64,000 nucleotides of DNA from Melioribacteraceae bacterium (GCA_021647785.1 JAKIUC010000018.1:1-64000); one strand, 5' to 3'; numbered from the stretch's first letter, positions 15,545-24,644 are shown. Notes: generated by a model from the sequence alone, not told the origin. A program made the numbers and translations.

Positions 15545-16129
15545 TTATTTAGCTGATGATATTAGAAGCTCTTGGATAAAATACTCGATCTTAATATTTG
15601 CATTATTTCCGTAGAGAGTGAGTTCATAAAATTTTTGGTTATGCTTAAATATTGCAATGCGATATTCTTTTTCATTAATCTTATAATTATAAAATAGAAC
15701 TTTAGAATTGTTCAGTTGAAGTGGTTCTTCATTCATAATCTTAATACTATTTTTATGTTTTGCTTGTAGAAGTAATACACTTGCGTTATAACTTTTAATT
15801 AGTGCTTGCGAAGTTGAATTTGAATGGAGGGGGAGTAAACTAAGCGATACATTCATATCATTACGCAGAATCCATAAATCGATAAATGCTTCGTTGTTTG
15901 CATCAACCACACGCCAACCTTGAGGAATGCGGAATGAGATTGGGGAGGTCTTTGCTTTTACTCTCTCTCTTGTTAGATACATATCTATTTCTGATTGCGA
16001 GTATTTGTTTGAAGAACAACTTGTGAAAATAATTGATATTGCTGCAAAGAGAAAAACTCCAACATAGTATTGGAGTTTCTTTCTTATTCTAAAATTATAA
16101 TATTTCACATTCAGCATTTCATATTTCAC
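15545..16129 (-). CDS. Lipoprotein of unknown function
   Basis: 194 residues. The hydrophobic segment GVFLFAAISIIFTSCSS ends in a lipobox (FTSC, about residue 39), so the mature part is about 155 residues, anchored in a membrane. The mature part contains SFRIPQGWRVVDANNEAFID, LWILRNDMNVSLSLLPLH and ends YFIQELLIS, a pattern of small PsbP-like or stress-tolerance lipoproteins, but I cannot assign a family. The N-terminal 20 residues before the hydrophobic segment are long for a lipoprotein signal, and the DNA there resembles AT-rich intergenic sequence, so the start is uncertain. It lies 3 bases after the PorV/PorQ-type gene and is likely co-transcribed with it. Confidence 0.65.
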   Translation of the reverse strand: MKYEMLNVKYYNFRIRKKLQYYVGVFLFAAISIIFTSCSSNKYSQSEIDMYLTRERVKAKTSPISFRIPQGWRVVDANNEAFIDLWILRNDMNVSLSLLPLHSNSTSQALIKSYNASVLLLQAKHKNSIKIMNEEPLQLNNSKVLFYNYKINEKEYRIAIFKHNQKFYELTLYGNNANIKIEYFIQELLISSAK

Positions 16130-16132
16130 GTA

Positions 16133-17176
16133 TTACAATCCATCTCGCATAAACTTAGGTTCTTCAAGTGTAAGTATAATTGAAATTCTGTGTGTTGCTT
16201 TTAGGGTCTCTTCTGCAGAGCCGCTAAATTGTGCGTAGGAATAATCAATATTTAACTTTGGTAACTTAACACCAGCACCGGCAGTAAACTGCTTAACGTC
16301 TGTATAACCAGCACGTATCATAAATAGATTTTTGAAACTATACTCTAAACCAGTACGCACATCAAAACTTACCGGACCAACACTAAAGGTAGATGCAAAC
16401 CGTCTATTTTCAAATCGCATATCTAAATCCAGAACTGGTAAAAATTTTCCACCGAGAAATTCAAATCCGTAAGCAACGCCAAGCTTGGCTGTTGGGGCAA
16501 TAAGCTCGTTTCTTCCACCATCCCACGCAACAAGTGTTGTTGTAATATCCATTAAGTTTGCTCCGAGATAAAGATTATCAATTGGTTCGTACAATGCTCC
16601 AATATCAAACCCAATTCCGAGAGCAGAAAACTCTGCTATGGAACGACTAACAACTTTTATATTTGCACCCCAGTAGAATTTATCACTTTGCTTTTTAGAA
16701 AACGTTCCATAAAATGCCCAATCAGTATTGCTGAATTTTTTTATTTTGTCAGGGTCAATTCTTGCATTTGGATTATTGATATCAGTTATTAACTCACCAG
16801 TACGAGCATCAATTAAAGCATTTCGAGTATCAGGAATTCCATCAACACTTAAACGTATTGCACTAATTCCAAAACTCATATCTTTGCCATAAGGCATTGC
16901 AACCGAGGCGAAGTTATAATTTACAAGTCCGCCAAATTGTTCGTCGTGCATTAAAGCTACTTGCGGATAGTTCATCTTTGCCAACCCTGCCGGATTCCAG
17001 TAGCCTGATGTTACATCATTAACTATTGCAACTTGTGCACTTCCCATACCGAGAGCCCTTGCACCAACACCAATAGAGATAAACTCGCCAGCATATTTTG
17101 CAATTCCAGTCTGAGCAAAATTTAATTGCAAAGCTGCAAATATTAATACAAAAAGGATGTTTTTTATTTTAAGCAT
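16133..17176 (-). CDS. PorV/PorQ-family outer-membrane beta-barrel protein
   Basis: About 347 residues from the preferred ATG at 17176, which starts a signal peptide (MLKIKNILFVLIFAALQLNF). The mature start AKYAGEFISIGVGARALGMG and SAQVAIVNDVTSGYWNPAGL are hallmarks of the PorV/PorQ (UPF0164) family, and alternating strands such as FASTFSVGPVSFDVRTGLEY, LFMIRAGYTDVKQFTAGAGV follow to the C-terminus. PorV shuttles or anchors type IX cargo at the outer membrane. The window encodes at least two proteins with type IX sorting domains that could use such a protein. FadL-like porins are the alternative. Confidence 0.85.
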   Translation of the reverse strand: MLKIKNILFVLIFAALQLNFAQTGIAKYAGEFISIGVGARALGMGSAQVAIVNDVTSGYWNPAGLAKMNYPQVALMHDEQFGGLVNYNFASVAMPYGKDMSFGISAIRLSVDGIPDTRNALIDARTGELITDINNPNARIDPDKIKKFSNTDWAFYGTFSKKQSDKFYWGANIKVVSRSIAEFSALGIGFDIGALYEPIDNLYLGANLMDITTTLVAWDGGRNELIAPTAKLGVAYGFEFLGGKFLPVLDLDMRFENRRFASTFSVGPVSFDVRTGLEYSFKNLFMIRAGYTDVKQFTAGAGVKLPKLNIDYSYAQFSGSAEETLKATHRISIILTLEEPKFMRDGL

Positions 17177-17280
17177 TTCCGACCTATTAAATAGATATTT
17201 TAGTTGCAAATTACTAATACCTGAAATAAAATCAAGTGCAAAATTTGGAACATTCGTAGTTGTCGCATAAAATGCGACTG

Positions 17281-18909
17281 CTACAATATTTTAATTAATG
17301 ATTTATCGTAATCATCAACATTTTCAAATCCTAATAAATTTAGAATTGTTCCTGCAATATTTGTTAGTCCAGGATTTTCAACTTTTGCCATTTCAAAATC
17401 ATTATTTAAATATGGGGCATAAATTATAAATGGAACTTTATTTAATGTGTGCGATGTCTTAACATCTCTCTTTCCATTTTTAATTGTAAACATTTCATCA
17501 GCATTTCCATGATCGGCAGTGATAATAGCAGTTCCGCCAAGTTCATCAATAACAGATAGAAGTTTTCCAATTTCCTGATCAACAGTTTCAACAGCTTCAA
17601 TAGCTGCTTCAACATTTCCAGTATGCCCCACCATATCTCCATTTGCAAAATTTATTCTACCAAATTTGTATTTGCGAGTTTTCAGCAGCTCAATCGCTTT
17701 CTCTGTAATTTCATCAGCCTTCATGCGTGGAGCTTTGTCAAATTCAATTTTATCCGATTCAATTTCAACATATTTTTCAAGATGTGAATCAATGTAACCA
17801 GACCTATTTCCATTCCAGAAATATGTAACATGTCCAAATTTTTGTGTTTCAGAAATTGCAAACGATGTTACACCTTCCGCACAGAGATACTGACTTAATG
17901 TTCTATTTATTGTTGGTGGCTCAACAAGAAAATTTTTTGGTATGTGGGCATCGCCATCATACTCCATTATTCCAGTATAAAAAATCTCAGGTACTTCAAC
18001 TCTATCAAACTTATCAAATTCTTCATCTTCAAATGCTTGCGATATCTCAATAGCTCTATCACCGCGGAAGTTCATAAATATTACACCATCACCACTCCTT
18101 ATTTTTCCAACGGGTTTATCTTTTTCATCAGTAACTACAAACGATTCAAGGTACTGGTCTGTAATTTTTGGGTTTTCATTATACATTGTCTGCACTGCCT
18201 CTTCAGCCGATTTGAAGTGGCGAGCATCTCCAAGTACATGAGCCTTCCAACCTCGCTCCACTATTGACCAATCTGCTTGATACCTATCCATAGTTGTAAT
18301 CATTCTTCCACCACCGGAAGCAATTTTATAATCAAATCTATTCTTTTCACTAATTGTTTTTAATAATTCTTCCAGAGGTCTTATATAATCGAGAGATGTT
18401 TTTTCACCAACATCACGTCCATCAAGAAGTATGTGTACTCTAACTCGACTTACTTTTCTGGTAACACACTCATTTATCATTCTGTAAAAATGATTGATAT
18501 GTGAGTGAACATTTCCATCCGAAAGGAGCCCGATAAAATGAATGGTTCCACCACGATGGCTTCTATCCATAATTTTGCCCCAACTTATTGAATTAAAAAT
18601 GGCACCTGACTCAATAGATTTACCAACCAATTTTGCTCCCTGTGCAAATACCCTACCCGCACCCATTGCGTTATGCCCAACTTCGCTGTTTCCCATATCG
18701 TCATTGGATGGAAGCCCCACCGCTGGACCATGAGCAGTAAGTTTAGTTTGCAATCTCGATTCGAGTAGTTTATCAAGGTTAGGGGTCTTGGCAAGATACA
18801 CGGCATCCGATTCATCTTTTTTTCCAAAACCCACACCATCCATAATTACCAACAATAGTGGTCCCTTGCTTCCAGCAAAATTTTCTAATTTATTAAGTTT
18901 AAGTTCCAT
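17281..18909 (-). CDS. gpmI: 2,3-bisphosphoglycerate-independent phosphoglycerate mutase
   Basis: 542 residues from the ATG at 18909. It interconverts 3- and 2-phosphoglycerate in glycolysis and gluconeogenesis using two manganese ions and a serine nucleophile. The start LLLVIMDGVGFGKKDESDAV (metal Asp), the nucleophile region DDMGNSEVGHNAMGAGRVFA, the phosphatase-insert loop LLDGRDVGEKTSL and GGRMITTMDRYQADW, and the C-terminal metal motifs NFANGDMVGHTGNVEA and AIITADHGNADEMF are all present. Length is slightly above the usual 510. It appears monocistronic. Confidence 0.97.
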   Translation of the reverse strand: MELKLNKLENFAGSKGPLLLVIMDGVGFGKKDESDAVYLAKTPNLDKLLESRLQTKLTAHGPAVGLPSNDDMGNSEVGHNAMGAGRVFAQGAKLVGKSIESGAIFNSISWGKIMDRSHRGGTIHFIGLLSDGNVHSHINHFYRMINECVTRKVSRVRVHILLDGRDVGEKTSLDYIRPLEELLKTISEKNRFDYKIASGGGRMITTMDRYQADWSIVERGWKAHVLGDARHFKSAEEAVQTMYNENPKITDQYLESFVVTDEKDKPVGKIRSGDGVIFMNFRGDRAIEISQAFEDEEFDKFDRVEVPEIFYTGIMEYDGDAHIPKNFLVEPPTINRTLSQYLCAEGVTSFAISETQKFGHVTYFWNGNRSGYIDSHLEKYVEIESDKIEFDKAPRMKADEITEKAIELLKTRKYKFGRINFANGDMVGHTGNVEAAIEAVETVDQEIGKLLSVIDELGGTAIITADHGNADEMFTIKNGKRDVKTSHTLNKVPFIIYAPYLNNDFEMAKVENPGLTNIAGTILNLLGFENVDDYDKSLIKIL

Positions 18910-18988
18910 TTTAAATTCCTGCAATAATTTGAATATTTAGAATACGCAATATAATAATTTCAATAATGACTAAAGTGATTTTACAACT

Positions 18989-19043
18989 AAATTGTCTGTC
19001 ATGTAAGAATGCCTTACAGGAGAGACAATTTGTGTTGTGTATA
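18989..19043. repeat. Hairpin repeat ending in TTGTGTTGTGTATA
   Basis: AAATTGTCT (18989-18997) pairs with AGACAATTT (19023-19031), with an inner TGTAAG-aatgc-CTTACA stem. It is followed by GTGTTGTGTATA, the same tail seen in intergenic elements near 44.1, 47.0 and 49.2 kb. It lies between divergent genes gpmI and the TPM-domain gene. Confidence 0.65.
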
Positions 19044-19099
19044 TTTGCCTTTAGTTTTACGAAAAACTATTTTGTGCTGCATAAATATTGAGGATTAAA

Positions 19100-19555
19100 A
19101 TGGCGAACGAATTACTATATCATTTTTTTAGCGATGACGATTTTTTAGATATTTCCAATATGATAAAAGAGATGGAAAAAATAACTTCTGGGGAAATTCG
19201 TATTGCTATTAAAGAGGATGCTTCTTTTCCAAAAAAGAGAGAAGAAATAAAAGTGCTTGCTGAGGAGGAATTTCATAAGTTAGAAATGGATACCACACGA
19301 GACAAAACGGGCATTCTAATTTATGTTCTATTATCTAAACGAAAATTTTATATACTTGCCGATTCAGGAATTAACGAAAAAGTAAACCAAGATGTGTGGA
19401 ATAAAATACGAGATGAGATGCAAGTTGATTTCCAGCAAGGGCGGTACTTAGAGGGTATTATTAATACTATTGAAAAAGTTGGAAGATTACTTAGCAAGTA
19501 TTTTCCTATAAAGCACGACGACACAAACGAACTTTCTAATAAGGTTATTGTTTAG
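19100..19555 (+). CDS. TPM-domain protein (TLP18.3/Psb32/MOLO-1 fold)
   Basis: 151 residues from the ATG at 19100 (GAGG ribosome binding site; an upstream TTG is less likely). The pattern FFSDDDFLDISNMIKEMEKI, TSGEIRIAIKED and TGILIYVLLSKRKFYILADS is that of the TPM domain, alpha/beta modules found in bacterial membrane-quality or photosystem-repair proteins. Here it is a single cytoplasmic domain without signal peptide or membrane helix, similar to the small YgcG/LemA-associated relatives, though no LemA is adjacent. The gene is convergent with and overlaps by 4 bases a DMT transporter gene. Confidence 0.8.
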   Translation: MANELLYHFFSDDDFLDISNMIKEMEKITSGEIRIAIKEDASFPKKREEIKVLAEEEFHKLEMDTTRDKTGILIYVLLSKRKFYILADSGINEKVNQDVWNKIRDEMQVDFQQGRYLEGIINTIEKVGRLLSKYFPIKHDDTNELSNKVIV

Positions 19556-20418
19556 GTTTTGTTATCCAAATTTTGATAAACAATTCCCCCAACAATAAAG
19601 ACCAACCCAGCTATTGAGGATGGCAAGATAGTTTCTCCAAGAAGGAATGCAATAAAGAGTAACGATAAAAATGGTGCAAGATATGCAAGAGTTGCGGTTT
19701 TTGCTTTATCGTTACTAAGCTCTAACCCTTTATTCCAAAGGAGGAAAGTTATACCCATCTCGAAAAGCCCAACAAAACCAGCACCAAATAGGTAGTTATA
19801 ATTTTCTAATTTAAACGAATTAAAAAAGAATAGATAAGCTCCTGAGAATATTGTTCCCCAGAAAAATGCACCGAACAGTTTAACACTATTGCTTCTTTCA
19901 TCATTTAAATTTAAAATCCAAAATGCTGCCCAAACAAGTGAGGAGCTAACAGCAATAGCCACACCAAAAAGGTTGTCAAACTCCAAGTTTATAATTCTGC
20001 CTCTTGTTGCAATAATTACAACCCCTACAAATGCAGAAAGGAGTCCAATAATTTTTTTGAAATTCATTTTCTCTTTCAGAAAAAGAACAGAAAAAAGTGA
20101 TAGTACAATTGGCCAAGTATAATTAAGGGGTTGAGCCTCTTGGGCTGGTAAAAGCGTGTAGGCATTGAACAGAAGCATATAGTACAAAAATGGATTTATA
20201 AAACCCAGCCCAATTGATTTGAACGAAAATATTGCGAAAGTATTTTTCTCTTTAATAACAAAGAATCCTAAAGCGGCACAACTTACAAGGGATGCGTAAA
20301 AAAGTAACTGCGCAAAGTTCATACCCTCTAAAGTTATTTTGAAGGCAGTTGCCACAGTTGACCAGAAAAAAATTGCTGATAATGTGTATATTAATGATTG
20401 CCGATTTAATTTATTCAT
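19552..20418 (-). CDS. EamA/DMT-superfamily transporter
   Basis: 288 residues with about ten hydrophobic helices forming two EamA repeats (IYTLSAIFFWSTVATAFK and, in the second half, FGVAIAVSSSLVWAAFWILN; AYLAPFLSLLFIAFLLGETI). Members export amino acids, metabolites or drugs across the inner membrane. The substrate is not evident. The start is 18 bases from that of the divergent aat gene, so the promoters of both must overlap with coding sequence or with each other. Confidence 0.88.
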   Translation of the reverse strand: MNKLNRQSLIYTLSAIFFWSTVATAFKITLEGMNFAQLLFYASLVSCAALGFFVIKEKNTFAIFSFKSIGLGFINPFLYYMLLFNAYTLLPAQEAQPLNYTWPIVLSLFSVLFLKEKMNFKKIIGLLSAFVGVVIIATRGRIINLEFDNLFGVAIAVSSSLVWAAFWILNLNDERSNSVKLFGAFFWGTIFSGAYLFFFNSFKLENYNYLFGAGFVGLFEMGITFLLWNKGLELSNDKAKTATLAYLAPFLSLLFIAFLLGETILPSSIAGLVFIVGGIVYQNLDNKT

Positions 20419-20436
20419 GATATCAATTAAAACTTA

Positions 20437-21042
20437 ATGAACGAATATAACAGACTTTTTGATAACGACAAACTCTTAGAGCCTGGGTTTATGATTTCAA
20501 TGTATGCACGCGGTTCATTTCCTATGGCAGAGGAGGATGGAACACTCAACTGGTATTTGCCTCAAACACGTGCTGTAATTCTGGTTGATAAATTCAACAT
20601 CCCTCGTACACTTAAAAAATTTATGCAGTCTGCCACTTTTGAGTATCGATTTGATTCAAATATTGTGGCGGTAATTAATAATTGTTCTCGAAGAGATGAG
20701 ACTTGGATTTCACAAGAATTAATTGACGCTTACCAACGGTTAATAAATCTTGGCTATGTTCACTCGGTTGAGGTTTATCAAAAAGATGAACTTGTTGGTG
20801 GACTTTATGGAATTGCTTTTAGAGGAGCATTCTTTGGAGAGTCAATGTTTTCCAAAGTACCACAGGCATCAAAATGTGCAATGGTTAAATTGTTCGATAA
20901 TCTTAAAACAAAAGGGTACGATATTGTTGATGTTCAATTTATTACCAATCATCTAAAAATGTTTGGAACTATTGAAATACCCTATGATGAATATGTTGAC
21001 ATACTTGTTAATGCGTACAAAAAAGAGATTGAATTTATTTAA
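20437..21042 (+). CDS. aat: Leucyl/phenylalanyl-tRNA--protein transferase
   Basis: 201 residues. It adds Leu or Phe from tRNA to N-terminal Lys or Arg of proteins, marking them for ClpS/ClpAP degradation (N-degron pathway). The family start (GFMISMYARGSFPMAEEDG, LNWYLPQTRAVI) and core (YVHSVEVYQKDELVGGLYGI, RGAFFGESMFSKVPQASKCA, VDVQFITNHLKMFG) are present and the length is normal. Enzyme target and pathway are from family knowledge. Confidence 0.95.
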   Translation: MNEYNRLFDNDKLLEPGFMISMYARGSFPMAEEDGTLNWYLPQTRAVILVDKFNIPRTLKKFMQSATFEYRFDSNIVAVINNCSRRDETWISQELIDAYQRLINLGYVHSVEVYQKDELVGGLYGIAFRGAFFGESMFSKVPQASKCAMVKLFDNLKTKGYDIVDVQFITNHLKMFGTIEIPYDEYVDILVNAYKKEIEFI

Positions 21043-21047
21043 TTTTT

Positions 21048-21158
21048 CTAACTGTTGTTTTTGCTTTGTCGAGAGAAAACATACCCTACTGCAAAAAAGA
21101 AAAATAGTAGTGAAAAGACAACCCCTAATGAATGAAGAATAATTTCGTTAAGCACCAT
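21048..21158 (-). CDS. 36-residue single-span membrane peptide
   Basis: From the ATG at 21158 the frame reads MVLNEIILHSLGVVFSLLFF, then FFAVGYVFSRQSKNNS and stop. It has an acidic/hydrophobic start, one membrane helix of about 20 residues and a short positively charged tail, which predicts an inner-membrane protein with its C-terminus in the cytoplasm. AAGG about 8 bases upstream may serve as ribosome binding site. Upstream lie a hairpin, a 6-bp palindrome and a perfect CRP-type site, which supports a regulated gene. I cannot name it; small oxidase subunits such as CydX or CcoS-like peptides have similar form, but there is no sequence match I can defend. Confidence 0.45.
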   Translation of the reverse strand: MVLNEIILHSLGVVFSLLFFFFAVGYVFSRQSKNNS

Positions 21159-21180
21159 TTAAAACCTTTTTAAATTGTGA

Positions 21181-21209
21181 CTAAGTGAGTACCAGCCGTA
21201 CTCACTTAG
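21181..21209. other. Perfect 12-bp hairpin in the leader of the small peptide
   Basis: CTAAGTGAGTAC and GTACTCACTTAG pair around CAGCC. It lacks a T-run on the plus side and is followed on the minus strand by only short T stretches, so it may act as a leader structure or as an incomplete terminator between the hydrolase gene and the small peptide gene. Confidence 0.6.
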
Positions 21210-21225
21210 CACACAATGATAATTT

Positions 21226-21241
21226 GTTCTAAAAATAGAAC
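21226..21241. promoter_or_regulatory. Palindrome GTTCTA-AAAA-TAGAAC
   Basis: A 6-bp perfect inverted repeat with a 4-base centre, 68-83 bases upstream of the small peptide start. Form and position fit an operator; no regulator is identified. Confidence 0.3.
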
Positions 21242-21273
21242 GGCAAAAGATACAGACTCAGCTTATTCTTTAG

Positions 21274-21289
21274 TGTGAGGTATATCACA
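21274..21289. promoter_or_regulatory. CRP/FNR-superfamily type site TGTGA-N6-TCACA
   Basis: TGTGAGGTATATCACA matches the CRP consensus half-sites exactly with the canonical 6-base spacer. It lies 116-131 bases upstream of the 36-residue peptide on the minus strand, just after the hydrolase stop. No CRP-type regulator is encoded in the window, so the binding protein is unknown. Confidence 0.5.
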
Positions 21290-21298
21290 AATATCCTC

Positions 21299-22360
21299 TT
21301 AATTAACAGAACTATAAAAATTAAATATTTTTACTAATACAGGTTTTCGTATAGCATCCTTTTCTATAAACAATTCATGTTTTGCTCCGGCAACAAAATA
21401 TCCTTTTGCGTTGTGTCCGTTATCAATTAGTTTTTCTATAAATTTGTTATGAGCAGAAGGGTCAACAATTTCCTCCTCTCCTCCAGAAAAAAGAATTAAT
21501 GGTATTCTTATTTTTTCGCAGTTATCAAAAATATCATCAAACACATTGCATGATTTAGAAACCCACTGATAACTTGCACCACCCAATTTTGCTTTCGGAT
21601 ACTTTTCAAAAACTTCTAACATTCTATTATATCTAATTTCAGAATTAGTTAATGTGTTTTCTAAAAATGGTTCTATTCCATTTTCATAATTGGTATTACC
21701 CCTTGCGTACTCTGGTTCTTCTCCAGATAGCATTCCTACAACCACACAAGTTGGAAACGAAAATCCAAGCATGGGTGATGAAAATGCCGCAGCCTTAAAA
21801 TCGTTTGGATGCTGCTCTAAATAGATAACTCCTATTGCTCCGCCCATTGAATGTGCGAGCAAATATTTGTTTTTATGATTGTTGGGAACCAAGATAGAAT
21901 TGTAAAACTGTTTCATATCATCAATATAATTTTGGAATTCATCAACGAAACCCATATCACTATCAGAAATCATACGTCCGGAGAAACCTTGTCCGCGATG
22001 GTCATGAATATAAACAGAATAGCCATTCATAAATAGATCAAAGATTGCTTCTTTATATTTTACAACAGCTTCAGTTCTTCCATCAGAAATTAGGATTGCC
22101 CCTTTCTCCTCCGTGTTTGAATTCTGCAAAAAATATTTATAATAAATTTCAATATTTTTTTTACCAACAAAAGTCCCCTCAACCCCAGTGTTGTAGAAGG
22201 AATCTATTTTTTCTATTGTTAAATTATCCGTTAAACTTTTCTCTGTTGTAATTTTATAATTATTCGAGTCCACGTGTAACTGTTCAAATTGCTTTTCTGA
22301 ACAGGCTGATAGTAGTGTTAAGAGCAATAATGTTGAAAGAAAGTACTTTTTAAAATTCAT
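21299..22360 (-). CDS. Alpha/beta-hydrolase lipoprotein, monoacylglycerol lipase-like
   Basis: 353 residues. The signal peptide ends in a lipobox (LLTLLSACSEK). The hydrolase fold shows the oxyanion region VYIHDHRGQGFSGRM, the nucleophile elbow YLLAHSMGGAIGVIYL (GHSMGG-type, with A for G at the first position), an acid in SGGEEEIVDPSAHNKFI and a catalytic His in GAKHELFIEKD. It matches the serine aminopeptidase S33/PldB-like lysophospholipase group, predicted to release fatty acids from lysophospholipids or monoacylglycerols at the membrane. It appears to be a single transcription unit. Confidence 0.88.
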   Translation of the reverse strand: MNFKKYFLSTLLLLTLLSACSEKQFEQLHVDSNNYKITTEKSLTDNLTIEKIDSFYNTGVEGTFVGKKNIEIYYKYFLQNSNTEEKGAILISDGRTEAVVKYKEAIFDLFMNGYSVYIHDHRGQGFSGRMISDSDMGFVDEFQNYIDDMKQFYNSILVPNNHKNKYLLAHSMGGAIGVIYLEQHPNDFKAAAFSSPMLGFSFPTCVVVGMLSGEEPEYARGNTNYENGIEPFLENTLTNSEIRYNRMLEVFEKYPKAKLGGASYQWVSKSCNVFDDIFDNCEKIRIPLILFSGGEEEIVDPSAHNKFIEKLIDNGHNAKGYFVAGAKHELFIEKDAIRKPVLVKIFNFYSSVN

Positions 22361-22494
22361 ATGTCATCTCTTAATTAAAAATTGTAAAAAGTTAAGATAG
22401 TAAATATTATTTTTAATAATTAATTATTGCATTGAATTTCACCAACTTTATATCCATATTTTGCATTAGCAAATTTCATATTGAAGGTGGGGAA

Positions 22495-24477
22495 ATGAAG
22501 AAAAGTTTACATCTATTTATTCTATTGTTATTATTAAGTTCTGTTGTTACATCTCAAGAATCAACTAATATTTGTTCAGAATCAAAAATTAAACATTTTA
22601 CGCGTTTAGAAAAATTCCAGAATCTTCAATATCCTGGTGATGGAAATATTGATGTTACATATTACAAACTTGATATTGCTCTTGATTACAGTAGTCGTAA
22701 CATTGCAGGTGATGTAACAATTATCTCAAAAAGCTTAGTTGATAATTTATCTCTGATAAATTTTGATTTGCAGAATACTTTGAATGTTAACACAGTAATG
22801 CTAAATGGGAATAAAATTACTTTCAATCATGAAAACAATTTGCTTAATATAACCCTTCCAACTTCATATAATGTTGGAGAGGTGTTTTCTATTGTTATAA
22901 ACTATAGCGGAACTCCAGGTAGTTCAGGGTTTGGTAGCTTTGCATTTTCATCACATAATGGAAAACCTGCAATTTGGACATTAAGTGAACCCTACGGAGC
23001 CAGTGATTGGTGGCCCTGCAAAGATACTCCTGCTGATAAAGCAGACTCTGCTGATATCTGGATTACCATCGATACATCTATGATTCCTGTATCAAACGGA
23101 ACACTTGTAGAAATTGTTGATAATGGAGCAACCCACACTTACAAGTGGCATAGTCAATACCCTATTGCACAATATTTAATTTCACTTGCAATTACAAATT
23201 ATCAACTCTATACAAATGAGTTTATAACAGGCAATGATACCATGACTCTTTATCATTATAACTATCCGGAAAACTTTAACAACAATAGAAAAAAAAATCT
23301 AGATAGGACAGTTGATATGTTAAAAGTTTTTACTGAATTATATGGTCCTTATCCATTCTTGGAAGAAAAATATGGTCACGCAGAGTTTGGATGGGGCGGA
23401 GGAATGGAACATCAAACAATTTCATCTATGGGTTATTATGGTTCTGGCATAGTAGCTCACGAAGCTGCACACCAATGGTTTGGTAATAAAATAACTTGTA
23501 AAGATTGGCACAACATTTGGCTAAACGAGGGCTTTGCCACCTATTCGGAATCCGCTTATGTTGAAGCTATCACTAGTTTTGAAGGATATAAAAATACAAT
23601 TGCAAGTGAAATGAACTACGCAAAAAATGCAGTAGGTTCAATCTGGGTTCAAAATATTAATTCCGTTGGTCAAATATTTAATGGTGCTCGTTCATACGCC
23701 AAAGGAGCTGTTGTTCTTCATATGCTGCGTGGCGTAGTGGGTACTTCGGTATTTTATGATATTATGAAAACATACGCTGCCGATACAACTCTTGCTTATG
23801 ATGTTGCTGTTACGGAAGATTTCCAACGCATTGCCGAAGAAGTTTCCGGAATGGATTTGGAGTACTTTTTCGCACAATGGATTTATGGCGAAAACTATCC
23901 TAAATATTCAATTGGTTGGAATTATGAAGATGCAGGTGATGGCACTTATGATGTTACGGTACGAATAAAGCAATCTACTAATTCAAGTCCAAGAATATTT
24001 TCTATGCCAATAGAATTGTACTTCAAAACTTTAGGCGGGGGAGAAACATTTAAAGTGTTTAACGATAAACAAGAACAAGTTTACAATTTTAAGCTAAATG
24101 GTTTGCCTATAGATTTTACTTTTGACCCAGACAATTGGATATTAAAAAGTATTTTAACAATTACAGAAGTTGAAAATGAAGAAGCAATTTTTTATAGTTT
24201 TTCATTGGAGCAAAATTATCCAAACCCTTTTAACCCAAGCACCACAATAAAATATTCTATTCCTAGTAATCAAGAAAACTATACCCAGCCGGGAAACGTA
24301 ACCTTAGTAGTTTATGATATGCTTGGAAGAGAGGTTGCAACTCTTGTAAATAAAGAACAAGAGGCAGGTAATTACGAAGTTAATTTTGATGCTTCACAAC
24401 TAAGCACGGGCATCTATTTTTATAAGCTGCAGAGTGGTAATTTTATAGAGACTAAAAAGATGTTATTGCTTCTTTAA
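22495..24477 (+). CDS. M1-family aminopeptidase with type IX sorting domain
   Basis: 660 residues from the ATG at 22495 (ribosome binding site GGTGGGG; begins signal peptide MKKSLHLFILLLLLSSVVTS). It has the M1 N-terminal beta domain (YYKLDIALDYSSRNIAGDV, WTLSEPYGASDWWPCKDTP), the substrate-binding motif as GWGGGMEHQTISS, and the zinc motif HEAAHQWFGN with the third ligand Glu in WLNEGFATYSESAY. After a catalytic helical region the C-terminus is a type IX sorting domain (LEQNYPNPFNPSTTIKYSIP, LSTGIYFYKLQSG). It is a zinc exopeptidase secreted or attached to the cell surface, for use of external protein. The GxMEN motif here reads GGMEH, a small variant. Confidence 0.94.
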   Translation: MKKSLHLFILLLLLSSVVTSQESTNICSESKIKHFTRLEKFQNLQYPGDGNIDVTYYKLDIALDYSSRNIAGDVTIISKSLVDNLSLINFDLQNTLNVNTVMLNGNKITFNHENNLLNITLPTSYNVGEVFSIVINYSGTPGSSGFGSFAFSSHNGKPAIWTLSEPYGASDWWPCKDTPADKADSADIWITIDTSMIPVSNGTLVEIVDNGATHTYKWHSQYPIAQYLISLAITNYQLYTNEFITGNDTMTLYHYNYPENFNNNRKKNLDRTVDMLKVFTELYGPYPFLEEKYGHAEFGWGGGMEHQTISSMGYYGSGIVAHEAAHQWFGNKITCKDWHNIWLNEGFATYSESAYVEAITSFEGYKNTIASEMNYAKNAVGSIWVQNINSVGQIFNGARSYAKGAVVLHMLRGVVGTSVFYDIMKTYAADTTLAYDVAVTEDFQRIAEEVSGMDLEYFFAQWIYGENYPKYSIGWNYEDAGDGTYDVTVRIKQSTNSSPRIFSMPIELYFKTLGGGETFKVFNDKQEQVYNFKLNGLPIDFTFDPDNWILKSILTITEVENEEAIFYSFSLEQNYPNPFNPSTTIKYSIPSNQENYTQPGNVTLVVYDMLGREVATLVNKEQEAGNYEVNFDASQLSTGIYFYKLQSGNFIETKKMLLLL

Positions 24478-24644
24478 TGTCGTGTCAATGTTGTAATATC
24501 GCATAAAACCTTCAAGGTTAGAAGAATTTGTAAAATTTAATCCAAATGAAATTATTTTACAATACAAGTTTGATGTAAGATTTTAACCTTGAAGGTTTGG
24601 TCAAGAATTTTTATTGCTACCGTCGTTTTATTATTGACACAACA
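24478..24644. repeat. 167-bp element with nested inverted repeats, MITE-like
   Basis: The outer ends TGTCGTGTCAAT (24478-24489) and ATTGACACAACA (24633-24644) are reverse complements with one mismatch. Inside, AAACCTTCAAGGTTA (24506-24520) and TAACCTTGAAGGTTT (24584-24598) are perfect 15-bp arms, each itself nearly palindromic. There is no coding sequence. It begins at the base after the aminopeptidase stop codon. No target duplication is obvious. Confidence 0.6.
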
